From Cellvibrio sp. pealriver (GTDB taxonomy: Bacteria > Pseudomonadota > Gammaproteobacteria > Pseudomonadales > Cellvibrionaceae): a DNA stretch of 64,000 bases. Below the pieces are notes generated by a model. The model was not told where the DNA came from. It saw only the letters and a list, made by a program, of their open reading frames with translations, and made no database searches. The position numbers and the translations under genes are program-made. The stretch spans positions 1,393,149 through 1,457,148 of the forward strand of contig NZ_KQ236688.1 of assembly GCF_001183545.1 (NCBI RefSeq), given 5' to 3'. Positions 29,577 through 38,841 of the stretch are shown piece after piece. Numbering within the stretch: position 1 is the stretch's first letter; every line of letters begins with the position of its first letter.

Positions 29577-29849
29577 AACGCCACCCTGCCCCCGCACCAG
29601 ACTAAAGCCTCGAATTAATGTATGTTTTACAAGGGTTTTTCGCCAAAGTGCGTATTTTTCAGGCGAACATATTCAATGATCACAAAAGATGAAATTTATT
29701 CTCATTTAGGCAAAGGATATGGGCATCACGAAGACATGCCTGACGCGCAGTTTATTTGCACTGACAACCACCTTCAGACCATCAGGATAGGTAAAATGCC
29801 GCTCCTCACCACACAAACAATATTTAATTGAAGAGCAATCACACCACTC

Positions 29850-32800
29850 ATGCTTTATTCGCTGAATGAACCACCAATATCCACCCGTTCCGGCAACCGT
29901 CAATATTGGGGGCAGCTATACGGTGCTTCCCAAGCTGCCGCTATTGTAAATGCCGCTAAAGCCTATCAGGGGCTTAGTCTGGTTATCGCTGCCGACAGCA
30001 GCACCGCAATACGATTGGAAACTGAATTAACTTTTTTTGCAGGAACCGCAAATCACTTACCAGTACTGCAATTAGCTGATTGGGAAACCCTGCCCTACGA
30101 CACCATCTCTCCTCATCAGGACATCATTTCCGAACGCTTACGTACCCTTTATCAACTACCATCGGTCAAGCAAGGCATTCTGGTTGTACCGATTACCACG
30201 CTGCTACAAAGGTTAATGCCACACAGTTATTTAATTGGTAGCAGTCTGATGGTATCCGTCGGCGAACAGATTGATACAAACCAACTGCGCCATAACCTTG
30301 AGCGCGCAGGTTATCGCTGTGTGGATACTGTTTATGAGCACGGTGAATTTGCAGTGCGCGGCGCACTGATCGATTTATTTCCAATGGGTAGCAATACCCC
30401 CTATCGTATTGACTTATTCGATGAAGAAATAGAAAGTCTGCGCACTTTTGATCCAGAAACACAACTTACGATTGATAAAGTAGAAAAAATTCAGCTGCTA
30501 CCTGCAAAAGAATTTCCACTTAACAAAAACGGTATCAATTTATTTAAACAACAATGGCTTGAGCGGTTTGATGTCAACCACAAAGCATGTCCGGTTTTTC
30601 AAGACATCAGCGCTGGAATTTCACCGCCAGGTATTGAATATTATTTACCGTTATTTTTTGACACCTGCAGCACACTGTTTGATTACCTTCCGCAAAATAC
30701 GCAAGTGTACGCAGTAGGTGATATCGAAAAAACAGCTGAAAGCTTTTGGGTAGAATTATTGCGTCGCTATGAAAGCAGACGTGTTGATCCATTGCGCCCT
30801 CTATTAGCTCCGCGAGATATCTACCTCTCGATCGACGAACTCTTTGGTAATCTCAAAAATTATCCCCGCACTTTTGTAAGCTCAGCAACGCTGGACGATA
30901 AAGAAGGCAATATCAATTTTTCGACTGCCCCAACACCCTCATTGCCTATTCGTGCGCAGGCTGACAATCCACTTGCAGCGATTGAGTCATTTCTGATGGA
31001 ATCCAATCAGAGGATTTTATTTTGCGCAGAATCTGCCGGTCGTCGTGAAACATTACTGGAACTATTAAGCCGAATTAGGGTACGGCCTGCCGCAGTAGAA
31101 AGCTGGGAAGATTTTTTAACCAGTAATCACAAGATAGCCATTACCGTTGCACCTCTTGATCAGGGCTTATCTTTATCTGAACCGCATATTGCGGTAATTG
31201 CGGAGTCGCAACTATTCGGCGAGCGCATACAACAGCAACGTCGCCGCAAGCAAACCCAAGATAACGCAGACATGGTGGTAAAGAACCTCACTGAATTAAA
31301 AATCGGTGCGGCTGTTGTCCACATTGATCATGGTGTCGGTCGTTACCGCGGTTTGGAAACTATTACTATTGATAACCAAACCAACGAATTTTTAACGCTG
31401 GAATATGCTGACGAAGCCAAACTTTACGTTCCCGTAACAAATCTACACTTAATTAGCCGGTACAGTGGCGCTGAAGATGACTTAGCACCATTACATAAAC
31501 TTGGTAGCGAGTCCTGGCAAAAGGCACGCAAAAAAGCCGCCGAACAAATTCGTGACACTGCTGCAGAATTGCTTGAAGTCTATGCACGACGCGCAGCACG
31601 CAAAGGTTTTGCTTTTCCAGACCCTAAAACAGCCTACGAGGCATTTGCGGCAAGCTTTCCGTTTGAAGAAACACCAGATCAGCAACGTGCGATTGAATCT
31701 GTTATTAGCGATATGCTGTCAAATAAACCCATGGATCGGTTGGTGTGCGGTGACGTAGGTTTTGGAAAAACCGAAGTCGCAATGCGCGCTGCATTTGTGG
31801 CCAGTCATGGTGGCAAGCAAGTAGCAATACTTGCTCCCACCACCCTTCTTGCACAACAACATTACGAATCATTAAAAGATCGTTTTGCAGAATGGCCCAT
31901 CACTGTGGAAGTACTCTCACGATTTCGCACCACCAAAGAAGTCAATCAAGTATTGGAGCGAGTTGCTGATGGGAAAGTGGATATCGTGGTCGGAACACAT
32001 AAATTGTTGCAACCAGATATTAAATTTAAAAATCTTGGCTTGTTAATTATCGACGAAGAGCATCGCTTCGGTGTTCGCCAGAAAGAACAGATCAAATCAT
32101 TGCGCGCTGAAATAGATATTCTCACGCTGACAGCAACACCTATCCCCCGCACACTGAATATGTCTATGGCAGGTATTCGCGACCTATCGATTATCGCCAC
32201 ACCACCAGCTCGCCGCTTGTCGGTAAAAACCTTTGTGCGAACCTATGATGAAGCGACCATTAAAGAAGCAATATTGCGCGAAATTTTGCGTGGTGGCCAA
32301 GTGTATTATTTGCATAATGAAGTCGATACGATTGAAAAAACTGCTCGTGATTTACAGGAATTAATTCCTGAAGCACGTATTGCTGTTGGGCACGGCCAAA
32401 TGCGTGAGCGTGATCTTGAACGAGTGATGAGCGATTTTTATCACAAGCGCTTCAACATTATGGTATGTACTACGATTATCGAAACCGGTATCGATATCCC
32501 CAATGCCAACACGATTATCATTGACCGCGCCGATAAATTTGGGCTGGCCCAATTACACCAATTGCGCGGCCGTGTAGGCCGATCACATCACCAAGCTTAT
32601 GCATATTTATTAACACCTGATCGTCGCGCGATGACTGATGATGCAGTCAAGCGACTTGAGGCTATCAGCGCCGCTGAAGACCTGGGTGCGGGATTCACTC
32701 TTGCTACCTACGACATGGAAATTCGCGGTGCCGGTGAGCTTCTTGGCGAAGAACAGAGCGGCCAAATCCAGACTATTGGTTTCTCACTGTATATGGATAT

Positions 32801-33308
32801 GCTTGATCGCGCAGTAAAAGCGATTCGTCAGGGTAAACAGGCTGACCTGGAAAAAGCCCTGAATGAGGCCATCGATATTAATTTACGCATCCCTGCATTA
32901 ATACCCTCAGATTATCTGCCTGATGTGCATACACGTTTAGTTATGTATAAACGCTTGGCCAATGCTCAAAACGACGATGCATTGCGGGATCTGCAGGTGG
33001 AGATGATTGATCGCTTTGGTTTATTGCCAGAAGCAGTCAAAAATCTTTTCCGCGTGACACACATTAAAATCAGTGCTGAGACTATAGGCATCACCAAACT
33101 GGAAGCTAATGCACGCGGAGGTAAAATCGAATTTGCCAGCGACACCAAGGTAGACCCACTGCAAATTGTTAAGCTGGTGCAAAGCCAACCTCGCATTTAT
33201 AAACTGGAGGGTGCGAATCAGTTGAAGTTTACTATGGATCTTGAGTCAATCGAAAAACGCATTCAGGCTGTTGTCGATTTATTGGGTTATTTGACACCGA
33301 AACATTAA
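29850..33308 (+). CDS. mfd: Transcription-repair coupling factor
   Basis: Removes RNA polymerase stalled at lesions and recruits UvrA. 1152 residues, full length: N-terminal UvrB-like modules, the CarD-type polymerase interaction domain (AAVVHIDHGVGRYRGLETI near 485), a RecG-like helicase with Walker A CGDVGFGKTE, Walker B IIDEEHRFG, motif TATPIPRTL and QLRGRVGRS, and the C-terminal TRCF domain. Transcribed divergently from nqrA and followed 33 bases later by csiV, the Pseudomonas order. Confidence 0.98.
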   Translation: MLYSLNEPPISTRSGNRQYWGQLYGASQAAAIVNAAKAYQGLSLVIAADSSTAIRLETELTFFAGTANHLPVLQLADWETLPYDTISPHQDIISERLRTLYQLPSVKQGILVVPITTLLQRLMPHSYLIGSSLMVSVGEQIDTNQLRHNLERAGYRCVDTVYEHGEFAVRGALIDLFPMGSNTPYRIDLFDEEIESLRTFDPETQLTIDKVEKIQLLPAKEFPLNKNGINLFKQQWLERFDVNHKACPVFQDISAGISPPGIEYYLPLFFDTCSTLFDYLPQNTQVYAVGDIEKTAESFWVELLRRYESRRVDPLRPLLAPRDIYLSIDELFGNLKNYPRTFVSSATLDDKEGNINFSTAPTPSLPIRAQADNPLAAIESFLMESNQRILFCAESAGRRETLLELLSRIRVRPAAVESWEDFLTSNHKIAITVAPLDQGLSLSEPHIAVIAESQLFGERIQQQRRRKQTQDNADMVVKNLTELKIGAAVVHIDHGVGRYRGLETITIDNQTNEFLTLEYADEAKLYVPVTNLHLISRYSGAEDDLAPLHKLGSESWQKARKKAAEQIRDTAAELLEVYARRAARKGFAFPDPKTAYEAFAASFPFEETPDQQRAIESVISDMLSNKPMDRLVCGDVGFGKTEVAMRAAFVASHGGKQVAILAPTTLLAQQHYESLKDRFAEWPITVEVLSRFRTTKEVNQVLERVADGKVDIVVGTHKLLQPDIKFKNLGLLIIDEEHRFGVRQKEQIKSLRAEIDILTLTATPIPRTLNMSMAGIRDLSIIATPPARRLSVKTFVRTYDEATIKEAILREILRGGQVYYLHNEVDTIEKTARDLQELIPEARIAVGHGQMRERDLERVMSDFYHKRFNIMVCTTIIETGIDIPNANTIIIDRADKFGLAQLHQLRGRVGRSHHQAYAYLLTPDRRAMTDDAVKRLEAISAAEDLGAGFTLATYDMEIRGAGELLGEEQSGQIQTIGFSLYMDMLDRAVKAIRQGKQADLEKALNEAIDINLRIPALIPSDYLPDVHTRLVMYKRLANAQNDDALRDLQVEMIDRFGLLPEAVKNLFRVTHIKISAETIGITKLEANARGGKIEFASDTKVDPLQIVKLVQSQPRIYKLEGANQLKFTMDLESIEKRIQAVVDLLGYLTPKH

Positions 33309-33341
33309 CGCATACTGCTGAAAATACTTCAGGACATTACT

Positions 33342-34253
33342 ATGACATTTATTTCGCGTTTATCGAACAAAGTTTTGATCAGGTTGATTGGCGCAACAGT
33401 AATACTCTCAGCCCCCCCAACTTTCGCACAAATTTCCAAACCCAATCATGAAGGATGGTATCAAGTTGAATTAATTGTATTTGCTCGAAAAGATGATTCT
33501 GGACAAGAGCACTGGCCTAGCAACATCAAATTACGTTACCCGGGAGATTGGGTTGAACTTAAAGATCCGTCTGCGCCGGTTAATATAAATACTGCCTCGA
33601 ATAATGGATCCGACACTAATACTAATTTATCTACAAGCCAGCCCAGTATTGATTTAACGAGAGAACCGTTCTATTTGTTACCTGCCAATGAACGTAATCT
33701 GAATACCCAAGCACAAAAGCTTCAACGAAATCCTAATTTTGAAGTGCTCTTTCATAACGCATGGCGACAAGTGATAACCAATAAAAAAGCATCAAAGGCG
33801 ATTATCATTAACGGTGGGCCAACCTTTGGGGAGCATCAATTATTAGAAGGAAGTATTCGTTTGAGTGTAGCCACGTATCTAGAGTTACAAACCAATTTAT
33901 GGCTCGCGTATTATGACCTTAATGTTGGGCAGGAAATTACACAGCAGTGGCCAGAAATACCCAAGCGCCCTAACTATACGAATAATAATTTGAACAACCT
34001 ATCCCTAGACTCGGAACTGGAACTCGATCAGGCACTGGCAACTGAAAATGCAGCGTGGGCAAACGGTAATTTTGATCCAAATAACTCAACACCAGAAGTG
34101 GCAGATACTTACATCACACGACAGATTATTTTGTTGCAGCAAGAGCGCGATATGCGCAGTAATGAGGTGCATTATATTGATCATCCGGTGCTCGGACTTA
34201 TTATCCAAGTTACACCTTACCCATCAACATCTATCGCCACTGGTTTGCAATAA
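33342..34253 (+). CDS. csiV: CsiV-family periplasmic protein
   Basis: A 303-residue exported protein of the CsiV (cell shape integrity) family. A signal peptide (LIRLIGATVILSAPPTFA before QISKP) is followed by the family start WYQVELIVFARKD near 42-54. Later features are EPFYLLPANERNLNTQAQKL, a central WRQVITNKKASKAI and a C-terminal HYIDHPVLGLIIQVTPY. In Vibrio CsiV binds peptidoglycan and activates the LpoA-PBP1a synthase. The gene is regularly next to mfd. A strong terminator follows. Confidence 0.85.
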   Translation: MTFISRLSNKVLIRLIGATVILSAPPTFAQISKPNHEGWYQVELIVFARKDDSGQEHWPSNIKLRYPGDWVELKDPSAPVNINTASNNGSDTNTNLSTSQPSIDLTREPFYLLPANERNLNTQAQKLQRNPNFEVLFHNAWRQVITNKKASKAIIINGGPTFGEHQLLEGSIRLSVATYLELQTNLWLAYYDLNVGQEITQQWPEIPKRPNYTNNNLNNLSLDSELELDQALATENAAWANGNFDPNNSTPEVADTYITRQIILLQQERDMRSNEVHYIDHPVLGLIIQVTPYPSTSIATGLQ

Positions 34254-34265
34254 ACCGCATAAATG

Positions 34266-34294
34266 AAAACACCGGCATTTGCCGGTGTTTTTTT
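34266..34294. terminator. Bidirectional terminator between csiV and the cold-shock gene
   Basis: AAAACACCGGCA, a short TT-containing loop and TGCCGGTGTTTTTTT. Suits both converging genes. Confidence 0.92.
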
Positions 34295-34314
34295 AACTCT
34301 GGGTGAAGTTTACA

Positions 34315-34530
34315 TCAGCTCAGCAAAACGACATCTTCTGCTTGCAAGCCCTTATCACCTTTTTGTAGCTGAAACTCAACGCTTTGACCTTCAGCTAGCG
34401 AGCGGTAACCTTCCGCACGGATATTTCTGTAGTGTACGAAAATATCCTCGCCTCCTTCTCCCCTGGTTATAAAGCCGTATCCACGCACATTGTTAAACCA
34501 TTTAACTGTGCCCATCTCACGATCTGCCAT
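34315..34530 (-). CDS. Cold-shock domain protein
   Basis: A 71-residue single CSD protein that binds RNA or single-stranded DNA. RNP1 is VRGYGFITRG and RNP2 is DIFVHYRNI, after GTVKWFNN. The ATG at 34530 (MADREMGTVKW) has AGAGG eight bases upstream; a GTG at 34539 is less likely. The CspA/CspD class cannot be fixed from sequence alone; the 214-base upstream gap would allow the long leader typical of cold-induced csp genes. Confidence 0.93.
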   Translation of the reverse strand: MADREMGTVKWFNNVRGYGFITRGEGGEDIFVHYRNIRAEGYRSLAEGQSVEFQLQKGDKGLQAEDVVLLS

Positions 34531-34753
34531 ATGAAACACCTCTACAGCATTGATGCTTTATTGTTATTGCTCGGTTTGCTTCATCCGATGATCGCCAGCA
34601 CAACAGCTAGCCACTATCCACAACCGGGTCTATAGAACCAAAAACCCCGCGTTAACAGATATTAACAAAGATTGGAAATAAGAGGGAATGTTTTTGGCGC
34701 TTATTTATCCCAAACTGGAGATTTAATGTGCAAAGTTATTCTTAACACGTTTA

Positions 34754-35212
34754 TCAATAGGCTCGTTTAGCCATATAAGCCACATAATCAGGTATCAAAT
34801 GGTCTGATTCGCTATTGAACAAGCTGGAAGTCACAATAAAGTCGGCTGAGCTCTGATTACAAGCAACAGGTATATTCCATACAGCCGCAATACGTAATAA
34901 CGCTTTAACGTCCGGATCATGTGGCATAGGCTCAAACGGATCCCAAAAAAAGATCAACATATCCACCTTGCCTTCGGTTATCAAAGATCCTATTTGTTGA
35001 TCGCCCCCCAAAGGCCCAGAAATCAGTTTCGTGACCTTCAGCCCCGTTTCTTTCTCAATTAATGCTCCCGTTGTTCCAGTGCCAAACAAACTATGACGCT
35101 CCAGATCAGCCCGGTGTTTTTTGCACCAAGCGAGCAAATCTTGCTTTTTATTATCATGCGCAACCAATGCAATCGACTTGGTGGCGGGCAGCAGGATATG
35201 TTTGTACTCCAT
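34754..35212 (-). CDS. mgsA: Methylglyoxal synthase
   Basis: Converts dihydroxyacetone phosphate to methylglyoxal, a bypass that relieves sugar-phosphate stress. 152 residues from the ATG at 35212 ([20 protein letters not shown]), which has AAAGG eight bases upstream; an upstream frame to 35287 crosses the htpG terminator and is rejected. Conserved motifs: [47 protein letters not shown] and [14 protein letters not shown]. Confidence 0.96.
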   Translation of the reverse strand: MEYKHILLPATKSIALVAHDNKKQDLLAWCKKHRADLERHSLFGTGTTGALIEKETGLKVTKLISGPLGGDQQIGSLITEGKVDMLIFFWDPFEPMPHDPDVKALLRIAAVWNIPVACNQSSADFIVTSSLFNSESDHLIPDYVAYMAKRAY

Positions 35213-35236
35213 AGCATTAACCTTTCTGTGTCTACT

Positions 35237-35277
35237 AAAAAAATGACCTCGTCTAATTATAGACAAGGTCATTTTTA
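35237..35277 (-). terminator. Terminator of htpG
   Basis: Minus-strand stem AAAAATGACCT / AGGTCATTTTT with inner GTCTA / TAGAC and a four-base loop, ending in a T-run. It stands between the htpG stop and the mgsA start. Confidence 0.9.
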
Positions 35278-35334
35278 ATAACATCACTCACTAAGAACCC
35301 CGAGCCCATACTCCAGAGCACAAAAACAAAGTTT

Positions 35335-37236
35335 TTAGTGACTAAGCTCCAACAACAATTTATTCAGTCGCTGCACATAAGCAGCGGGATCTTGCAGCTG
35401 CGCGCCCTCTGCCAAGTTGGCCTGATCAAACAAAATATGCGCTAAATCGCCAAAGCGATGATCATTAGCTTCTGCTTCCAGTTTTTTCACTAGCGGGTGT
35501 TCAGGATTCAATTCAAAAACAGGTTTTGATTCCGGAACTTTTTGACCTGCTGCCTCAAGAATTCGACGCATCTGCGCACCCAAGTCAAACTGGCCTACAA
35601 CCACACAGGCAGGAGAATCAGTCAAGCGATGAGTGATACGAACATCGGAAACATTTTCGCCAAGTGCCAACTTAACACGCTCCAGCAAAGGCTTGAGTTG
35701 TTCTGCTACTTTTTCTTGCGCTTGTTTTTCTTCTTCACTATCTAGTTTGCCTAAATCGAGTTCGCCTTTTCCTACGTCCTGGAAGTTTTTACCTTCGAAC
35801 TCTTGCAAATGACTCATCAACCATTCATCTACGCGATCCGATAACAACAGTACCTCAATTCCTTTCTTGCGAAATACCTCCAAGTGAGGGCTGCTTTTTG
35901 CAGTATTAAAGTTTTCTGCTGCGATATAATAAATTTTTTCCTGGCCATCTTTCATGCGAGCCACGTAGTCTTCAAGCGATTGGTTTTGCTCTGCCGTATC
36001 GGCATGAGTGGATGCAAAACGCAATAATTTGGCAATTTTCTCGCGGTTAGAAAAATCTTCTGCTGGCCCTTCTTTAATCACCTGACCAAACTCTTTCCAG
36101 AAAGTAGCGTAATTTTCCGGCTCACTTTTCGCCATTTTACTTAACATATCCAGCACGCGCTTAGTCAGTGCGGAGCGCATTGCATCAATATTAGGATCCT
36201 TCTGTAAAATTTCGCGCGAAACGTTTAAGCTCAGATCGTTTGAATCAACCACACCTTTGATAAAGCGCAGATATAGAGGCAAAAATTGCTCTGCATCATC
36301 CATAATAAATGTACGTTGTACATAAAGCTTTAAACCACGCGATGCATCACGATTGTACAAATCAAAAGGAGCGCGAGCAGGGATATACAATAAGCTAGTG
36401 TAATCCAGATTGCCTTCAACACGATTGTGACTCCAACTAAGCGGCTCTGCATAATCATGGCTTATGTGTTTATAAAACTCTTTGTACTCTTCATCTGTTA
36501 CATCAGAACGTGAACGAGTCCAAAGCGCAGTCGCTGTATTGATGACTTCATCCTCAGGTTCAACTTTCTCAGCATCACCAACAGGAGTGGGTTTTTGCAT
36601 GACCACAGGAATCGCAATATGGTCAGAATATTTTTTAATGATCGAACGCAAACGCCAATGATCAGCAAATTCCAATGCATCATCTTTTAAATGCAATTCA
36701 ACTGTCATACCACGTTCTGCTTTTTCTACTGATTCAACAGTGAACTCTGCTTCACCAGTACACTCCCAACGAACCGCCTGATCTGCAGGCAACCCGGCAC
36801 GACGAGTAGTGACAACAACACGGTCGGCAACAATAAATGCAGAATAAAAACCTACTCCAAACTGGCCAATTAACTGCGAGTCTTTCTTTTGATCGCCAGT
36901 TAATTTTTGCATAAATTGTGCAGTACCAGATTTAGCAATAGTACCCAGGTTTTCAATAACCTCTTCACGCGACATACCAATTCCATTATCACTAATGGTG
37001 AGGGTTTTCGCTTCTTTATCAAAACCGATACGAATCTTTAAGTCTGCATCGCCTTCATACAAATCACCATTAGAAACTGCCTCAAAACGCAACTTATCTG
37101 CCGCATCAGATGCATTAGAAACTAGCTCGCGCAGGAAAATTTCCTTGTTTGAATACAATGAATGGATCATCAAATGCAGCAATTGTTTGGCTTCTGTCTG
37201 AAAACCACGGGTTTCTTTGCGGGCATCAACGGTCAT
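35335..37236 (-). CDS. htpG: Molecular chaperone HtpG (Hsp90)
   Basis: Cytoplasmic ATP-dependent chaperone, 633 residues. N-terminal GHKL ATPase with [43 protein letters not shown] and [14 protein letters not shown]; middle domain with the catalytic-loop region NVSREILQ; C-terminal dimerisation domain. A near-consensus sigma-32 promoter lies about 65 bases upstream, so heat-shock control is expected. Confidence 0.98.
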   Translation of the reverse strand: MTVDARKETRGFQTEAKQLLHLMIHSLYSNKEIFLRELVSNASDAADKLRFEAVSNGDLYEGDADLKIRIGFDKEAKTLTISDNGIGMSREEVIENLGTIAKSGTAQFMQKLTGDQKKDSQLIGQFGVGFYSAFIVADRVVVTTRRAGLPADQAVRWECTGEAEFTVESVEKAERGMTVELHLKDDALEFADHWRLRSIIKKYSDHIAIPVVMQKPTPVGDAEKVEPEDEVINTATALWTRSRSDVTDEEYKEFYKHISHDYAEPLSWSHNRVEGNLDYTSLLYIPARAPFDLYNRDASRGLKLYVQRTFIMDDAEQFLPLYLRFIKGVVDSNDLSLNVSREILQKDPNIDAMRSALTKRVLDMLSKMAKSEPENYATFWKEFGQVIKEGPAEDFSNREKIAKLLRFASTHADTAEQNQSLEDYVARMKDGQEKIYYIAAENFNTAKSSPHLEVFRKKGIEVLLLSDRVDEWLMSHLQEFEGKNFQDVGKGELDLGKLDSEEEKQAQEKVAEQLKPLLERVKLALGENVSDVRITHRLTDSPACVVVGQFDLGAQMRRILEAAGQKVPESKPVFELNPEHPLVKKLEAEANDHRFGDLAHILFDQANLAEGAQLQDPAAYVQRLNKLLLELSH

Positions 37237-37301
37237 TTTCTAACTCCTGATAACATGCACGAAATTACGATTAATACAGCCATTGGAGGCAAGTGCAAAT
37301 G

Positions 37302-37330
37302 AAATGGGGAGAATGCTTATAGAATTCAAG
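37302..37330 (-). promoter_or_regulatory. Sigma-32 (heat-shock) promoter of htpG
   Basis: On the minus strand CTTGAAT at 37324-37330 and CCCCATTT at 37302-37309 are separated by 14 bases. This matches the RpoH consensus CTTGAAA...CCCCATnT almost perfectly, and it points at htpG. Confidence 0.85.
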
Positions 37331-37382
37331 GGGTGAAATTAATTTCGCTTGAATCGATGATAAAAAGCAAAGGACATAAAGC

Positions 37383-37410
37383 AAAAAAGCCACTCTGTGA
37401 GTGGCTTTTG
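37383..37410 (-). terminator. Terminator of tRNA-Val
   Basis: Minus-strand AAAAGCCACT, loop CACAG, AGTGGCTTTTTT, five bases after the tRNA 3' end. Confidence 0.88.
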
Positions 37411-37414
37411 GAAT

Positions 37415-37491
37415 TGGTAGGACTAAGCAGACTCGAACTGCTGACCCCCACCATGTCAAGGTGGTGCTCTAACCAACTGAGCTATAGTCCT
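37415..37491 (-). tRNA. tRNA-Val (anticodon GAC)
   Basis: A 77-base tRNA. The acceptor stem AGGACTA pairs with TAGTCCT, the discriminator is A and CCA is encoded. The anticodon stem CCACC/GGTGG has loop TTGACAT, giving anticodon GAC. D-arm AGCTCAGTTGGTTAGAGC and T-arm GGTTCGA-type (CAGTTCGAGTCTG) are normal. Single-gene unit with its own promoter and terminator. Confidence 0.97.
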
Positions 37492-37513
37492 AAAGTTACC
37501 CTTTCGGGTGACA

Positions 37514-37550
37514 GGGCGCGCACTTTACCAAGGCATAACCCCGAGAACAA
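37514..37550 (-). promoter_or_regulatory. tRNA-Val promoter, stringent-type
   Basis: Minus strand: -35 TTGTTC (37545-37550), 17-base spacer, -10 TAAAGT (37522-37527), then discriminator GCGCGCCC. About 23 bases of leader with a small hairpin (GTCACCC/GGGTAAC) precede the tRNA. Confidence 0.75.
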
Positions 37551-37591
37551 GACCCCAAAACGACTTTTTTGAGACCCGCCGCGCAGCTCGC

Positions 37592-38803
37592 TTAAGGATT
37601 ACCCAAACCGCGAGCAAGATCAGCTTTTAAATCACCAACGTCTTCCAAGCCAACTGCGATGCGAATGAGATTCTCAGTAATACCTGCTTCTGCTTTTTGT
37701 TCTGCTGATAGACGACCGTGAGTTGTAGTCGCAGGATGAACAATAGTAGTTTTGGTATCGCCCAAATTCGCGGTCAACGACATGATACGGGTCGCATCAA
37801 TTACTTTCCACGCCTCAGCACGCCCTCCTTTGACTCGAAAAGACAATACGCCCCCAAAAGCTGATTGCTGTTTAACTGCAAGCTCGTGCCCATTATGCGA
37901 CGGCAAGCCGGCATAGAATACTTTCTCCACTGCGTGATGTTTATTCAACCATTGAGCAAGCTCAAGCGCATTGCGCGAGTGAGCCTCCATACGCAGGCGC
38001 AAGGTTTCCAAACCTTTTAAAAACACCCAAGCATTGAATGCACTCAAAGTAGGCCCAGCACTACGAATGAAGCCGAGCACTTCATCTGTTAAAATTTTTG
38101 CTCCAGCAACCACACCGCCAAGACAGCGTCCTTGGCCATCGATGTATTTAGTTGCAGAGTGAATAATCAAATCTGCTCCAAACCGCAATGGCTGCTGCAA
38201 TGCGGGAGTACAAAAACAATTATCGACCGCCAATAAAGCACCACGCGCGTGAGTTAAATTTGCAAGGCGCTGAATATCAATTACATCACACAGAGGATTT
38301 GATGGCGTTTCCACGAACACTAGTTTGGTGTTTGAATTGAAGCCGGCTTCCCATTCATCAAAATTTACCGGATTCACGAATGTCGTTGTCACACCAAACT
38401 TCTGTAAATATTTAGTGAACAATACGGTTGTTGTCCCAAACACGCTACGCGAGCAAAGAATGTGATCCCCTGATTTTAACAATGCAATGCACGTGCAGAG
38501 AATTGCTGCCATACCTGATGAGGTACCCACAGCTGCTTCTGCGCCTTCGAGAGCCGCGATACGCTCTTCAAACATACGCACTGTGGGATTGGTGTAGCGG
38601 GAGTAAACATTCCCCGGTTGTGCACCGGAAAAACGGTCTGCTGCTTCTTGTGCATTACCAAATACATAACTGGATGTTAAGAATAATGCTTCGCTGTGTT
38701 CACCTTCATGTGAGCGGGTTTGACCAGCACGAATAGCTAGTGTATCCAAAGCTGCATTGAGCAATGGATCATCGGAAAGAAAATCGCCAGAAAAATTATC
38801 CAT
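37592..38803 (-). CDS. metZ: O-succinylhomoserine sulfhydrylase
   Basis: PLP enzyme of the Cys/Met metabolism family that makes homocysteine directly from O-succinylhomoserine and sulfide. 403 residues from the ATG at 38803 (MDNFSGDFLSDDPL); a GTG at 38818 is the alternative. NVYSRYTNPTVRMFEERIAAL and the PLP-lysine site HSATKYIDGQGRCLGG are typical of MetZ. It follows purF by a short gap, as in Pseudomonas; distinguishing it from cystathionine gamma-synthase rests on this context and sequence style. Confidence 0.92.
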   Translation of the reverse strand: MDNFSGDFLSDDPLLNAALDTLAIRAGQTRSHEGEHSEALFLTSSYVFGNAQEAADRFSGAQPGNVYSRYTNPTVRMFEERIAALEGAEAAVGTSSGMAAILCTCIALLKSGDHILCSRSVFGTTTVLFTKYLQKFGVTTTFVNPVNFDEWEAGFNSNTKLVFVETPSNPLCDVIDIQRLANLTHARGALLAVDNCFCTPALQQPLRFGADLIIHSATKYIDGQGRCLGGVVAGAKILTDEVLGFIRSAGPTLSAFNAWVFLKGLETLRLRMEAHSRNALELAQWLNKHHAVEKVFYAGLPSHNGHELAVKQQSAFGGVLSFRVKGGRAEAWKVIDATRIMSLTANLGDTKTTIVHPATTTHGRLSAEQKAEAGITENLIRIAVGLEDVGDLKADLARGLGNP

Positions 38804-38841
38804 CAAACACCAACTCACTAAGCACTTGCTAAAATTAAGAG

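Larger units (their letters stand above)
29278..29849. other. nqrA-mfd divergent intergenic region (572 bases)
   Basis: No gene is supported here. On the minus strand it holds the nqr leader and a candidate TATAAT (29571-29576) followed by a GC-rich segment. The leader includes a hairpin with a GAAA tetraloop at 29311-29324 and two near-identical 12-mers GCAATTAC(T/C)TCC at 29365-29376 and 29439-29450. A 51-codon plus-strand frame from 29679 to 29831 lacks a ribosome-binding site and is not called. Confidence 0.6.

Noticed and set aside
29622..29831. Small plus-strand frame upstream of mfd
   Set aside because: No ribosome-binding site, no recognisable product, and overlaps the expected promoter region.
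9304..34253. The long murB-to-csiV block as a possible novel system
   Set aside because: Every gene is a known housekeeping family in the same order as in Pseudomonas, so it is conserved synteny, not a new system.
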